Source: Hyphomicrobiales bacterium (GTDB lineage: Bacteria > Pseudomonadota > Alphaproteobacteria > Rhizobiales > Rhizobiaceae). Taken from it: a stretch of 64,000 nt of DNA. The stretch spans positions 62,001-126,000 of the forward strand of contig UBYX01000014.1 of assembly GCA_900469955.1 (NCBI GenBank). The letters are read 5' to 3'. This document shows positions 63,094 to 64,000 of this stretch, one piece after another. The notes under the pieces are model-generated. The model was not told the DNA's origin. It saw only the letters and a program-made list of their open reading frames with translations, and searched no databases. Both the position numbers and the translations under genes were made by a program. Numbering within the stretch: position 1 is the first letter of the stretch; every line of letters begins with the position of its first letter.

Positions 63094-63752
63094 TGGACGA
63101 AGGAGACAGGCGACCCTTGGCAAGCCGCAATACCCGCTGGGCGACCTCGATGGCGCGGTGGATGGCGTCGAAAACCATCACCCCTAACCAGATATCGCAA
63201 GCCAGTATCGTGGCAGCAACTATCGCCGGAGGCGCCTTTTATCTTTCCGGTCAAACGCTCGGTGTTTCCCGCGTCGTATGTCTGCTCTTGGCAGTCCTTT
63301 TTTGTCAAGTGCGGCTTCTCTGCAACCTGTTCGATGGCATGGTTGCGGTGGAAGGCGGAAAGGGAGCCGTTGACGGACCGTTTTGGAACGAGTTCCCCGA
63401 TCGCGCCGCCGACCTTTTGATTTTTGCAGGCGTCGGATACGGAATCAACATGCCTGGCCTCGGCTGGGCGGCGGGCGCCTTCGCCGTGCTGACGGCCTAT
63501 GTCCGGGAACTTGGCCGTGCCACGGGAAATCCAAGCGATTTCTCTGGCCCAATGGCAAAGCAGCACCGAATGGCTACAATCAGTGCGGCAGGATTAACGT
63601 CGATCCTGGAGCCCTTGTGGGACGGGCACAACCAGATCCTGACAGTTGGCCTCGCAGTGGTGGCGTTCGGGGCGGCGTTGACCGCAGTTCGCCGCGCAAA
63701 GAGGCTGACCACTCGTCTCAAATCGCAGACAAGAACCCAAACATCAGACTAG
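63090..63752 (+). CDS. CDP-alcohol phosphatidyltransferase family protein, YnbA-like
   Basis: 220 residues from ATG 63090. The CDP-alcohol signature reads N-L-F-D-G-x2-A-V-x8-G-x3-N-x3-D (about 77-103). Spacing is exact, but the first and third Asp are Asn and the Arg is Val. As I recall, E. coli YnbA shares the two Asn but keeps the Arg. About five helices. Transfers the phosphatidyl group of CDP-diacylglycerol to an unknown alcohol. With the CdsA-like gene it recalls the ynbAB pair. Confidence 0.82.
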   Translation: MMDEGDRRPLASRNTRWATSMARWMASKTITPNQISQASIVAATIAGGAFYLSGQTLGVSRVVCLLLAVLFCQVRLLCNLFDGMVAVEGGKGAVDGPFWNEFPDRAADLLIFAGVGYGINMPGLGWAAGAFAVLTAYVRELGRATGNPSDFSGPMAKQHRMATISAAGLTSILEPLWDGHNQILTVGLAVVAFGAALTAVRRAKRLTTRLKSQTRTQTSD

Positions 63753-64000
63753 CCTTGTTCGTGAGTAGGCCTCCCCACAATGAGGCCAACAAAACGGATT
63801 CGGTTCCGAGGTTGCAGCAAGCCGCTTTACTCTCCATGTTCCATTCGAAGTCATTGAGCTAAATCGGGGACCAAAATAATGTTTGCCGTCCACTGGCAAC
63901 GTGTGGCTGCGACAGCCTCGCGATCTCCGCCCTAACAAGACGAGATCGTTTATTTCAGGGGTGGCGCAGGCTGGGTGGAGGTTGGCATTTTTCGGCGCAC
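63753..64000. other. Unassigned right-edge region
   Basis: 248 bases with short frames only (for example 63744-63938 minus). No recognisable domain, RNA or terminal repeat. It may be the promoter region of a gene off the edge, or old mobile-element debris. Confidence 0.3.

Noticed and set aside
63744..63938. Short minus-strand frame at the right edge
   Set aside because: Neither SD site nor domain; composition unlike neighbours.
1..64000. CRISPR arrays, tRNA and rRNA genes, prophage or integrase genes
   Set aside because: No regularly spaced repeats, cloverleaf or known RNA segments, and no phage or integrase proteins were seen.

Overview
The window is GC-rich, densely packed bacterial DNA. 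Its gene content points to an alphaproteobacterium of the Rhizobiales (Rhizobium/Agrobacterium/Sinorhizobium-like): sugar-acid catabolic islands with TRAP and ABC importers, GntR/LysR/TetR/AraC regulators, RND pumps, a DUF1127 protein and DUF2161. I see no rRNA, tRNA, replication, conjugation or phage genes and no CRISPR array. Such accessory catabolic DNA is common on rhizobial megaplasmids or chromids, but the window itself does not prove its replicon.

Layout. (1) 1-8430: an aldonate/ketogluconate island, with D-galactonate dehydratase (dgoD), a DctPQM-type TRAP importer, an IdnO-like SDR, an IdnD-like dehydrogenase with a degenerate structural-zinc lobe, a FadR-type GntR regulator and a second enolase-superfamily enzyme. 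Two tandem AT-rich palindromes precede dgoD. (2) 8430-11870: a cupin protein, then a quinone-oxidoreductase/SnoaL-like pair divergent from a LysR regulator. (3) 11950-21560: an AcrB/AcrA-type efflux pair with a small Tat-exported WxxGxW-repeat protein, a YqhA protein, an AI-2E-family permease, an Abhydrolase_9 membrane protein and an MFS transporter. (4) 21620-35260: an aldarate/aldonate regulon, with L-talarate/galactarate dehydratase, an IlvD/Edd-type sugar-acid dehydratase, an RraA-fold putative aldolase, ketoglutarate-semialdehyde dehydrogenase, an Ldh2-family oxidoreductase, a 2-hydroxyacid dehydrogenase, a peptide/opine-type ABC importer whose binding protein lies 7 kb from its membrane genes, and a divergent GntR regulator. 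The three inferred promoter regions share the 8-mer ACTAATAT.

(5) 35300-46840: a DMT exporter and a ten-gene same-strand cluster (LLM monooxygenases, M20 deacylase, GNAT acetyltransferase, fused permease-ATPase, two tandem paralogous binding proteins, cystathionine beta-lyase-like enzyme). It matches in content the Bacillus ytmI/yxe S-alkylcysteine (mercapturate) salvage operons. (6) 47030-52980: a TetR repressor with a clear dyad operator, two lipoprotein adaptors and an RND pump broken by a one-base deletion. (7) 53160-60010: a lipoprotein alpha/beta hydrolase, two small unknown genes, a TerC protein with a structured leader, DUF2161, a secreted protein, and an RsbQ-like hydrolase next to a PAS histidine kinase. 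(8) 60160-63752: an AraC regulator and a four-gene, stop-start overlapping phospholipid operon (plsC-cdsA-unknown-CDP-alcohol phosphatidyltransferase) resembling E. coli ynbAB, preceded by a run of nine G at the ribosome-binding site.

The most interesting items are the RsbQ/PAS-kinase pair, the S-alkylcysteine salvage cluster, the shared motif of the aldarate regulon, and the YnbA-like lipid operon. All functional statements rest on reading the sequence and remembered family features; no database search was run.
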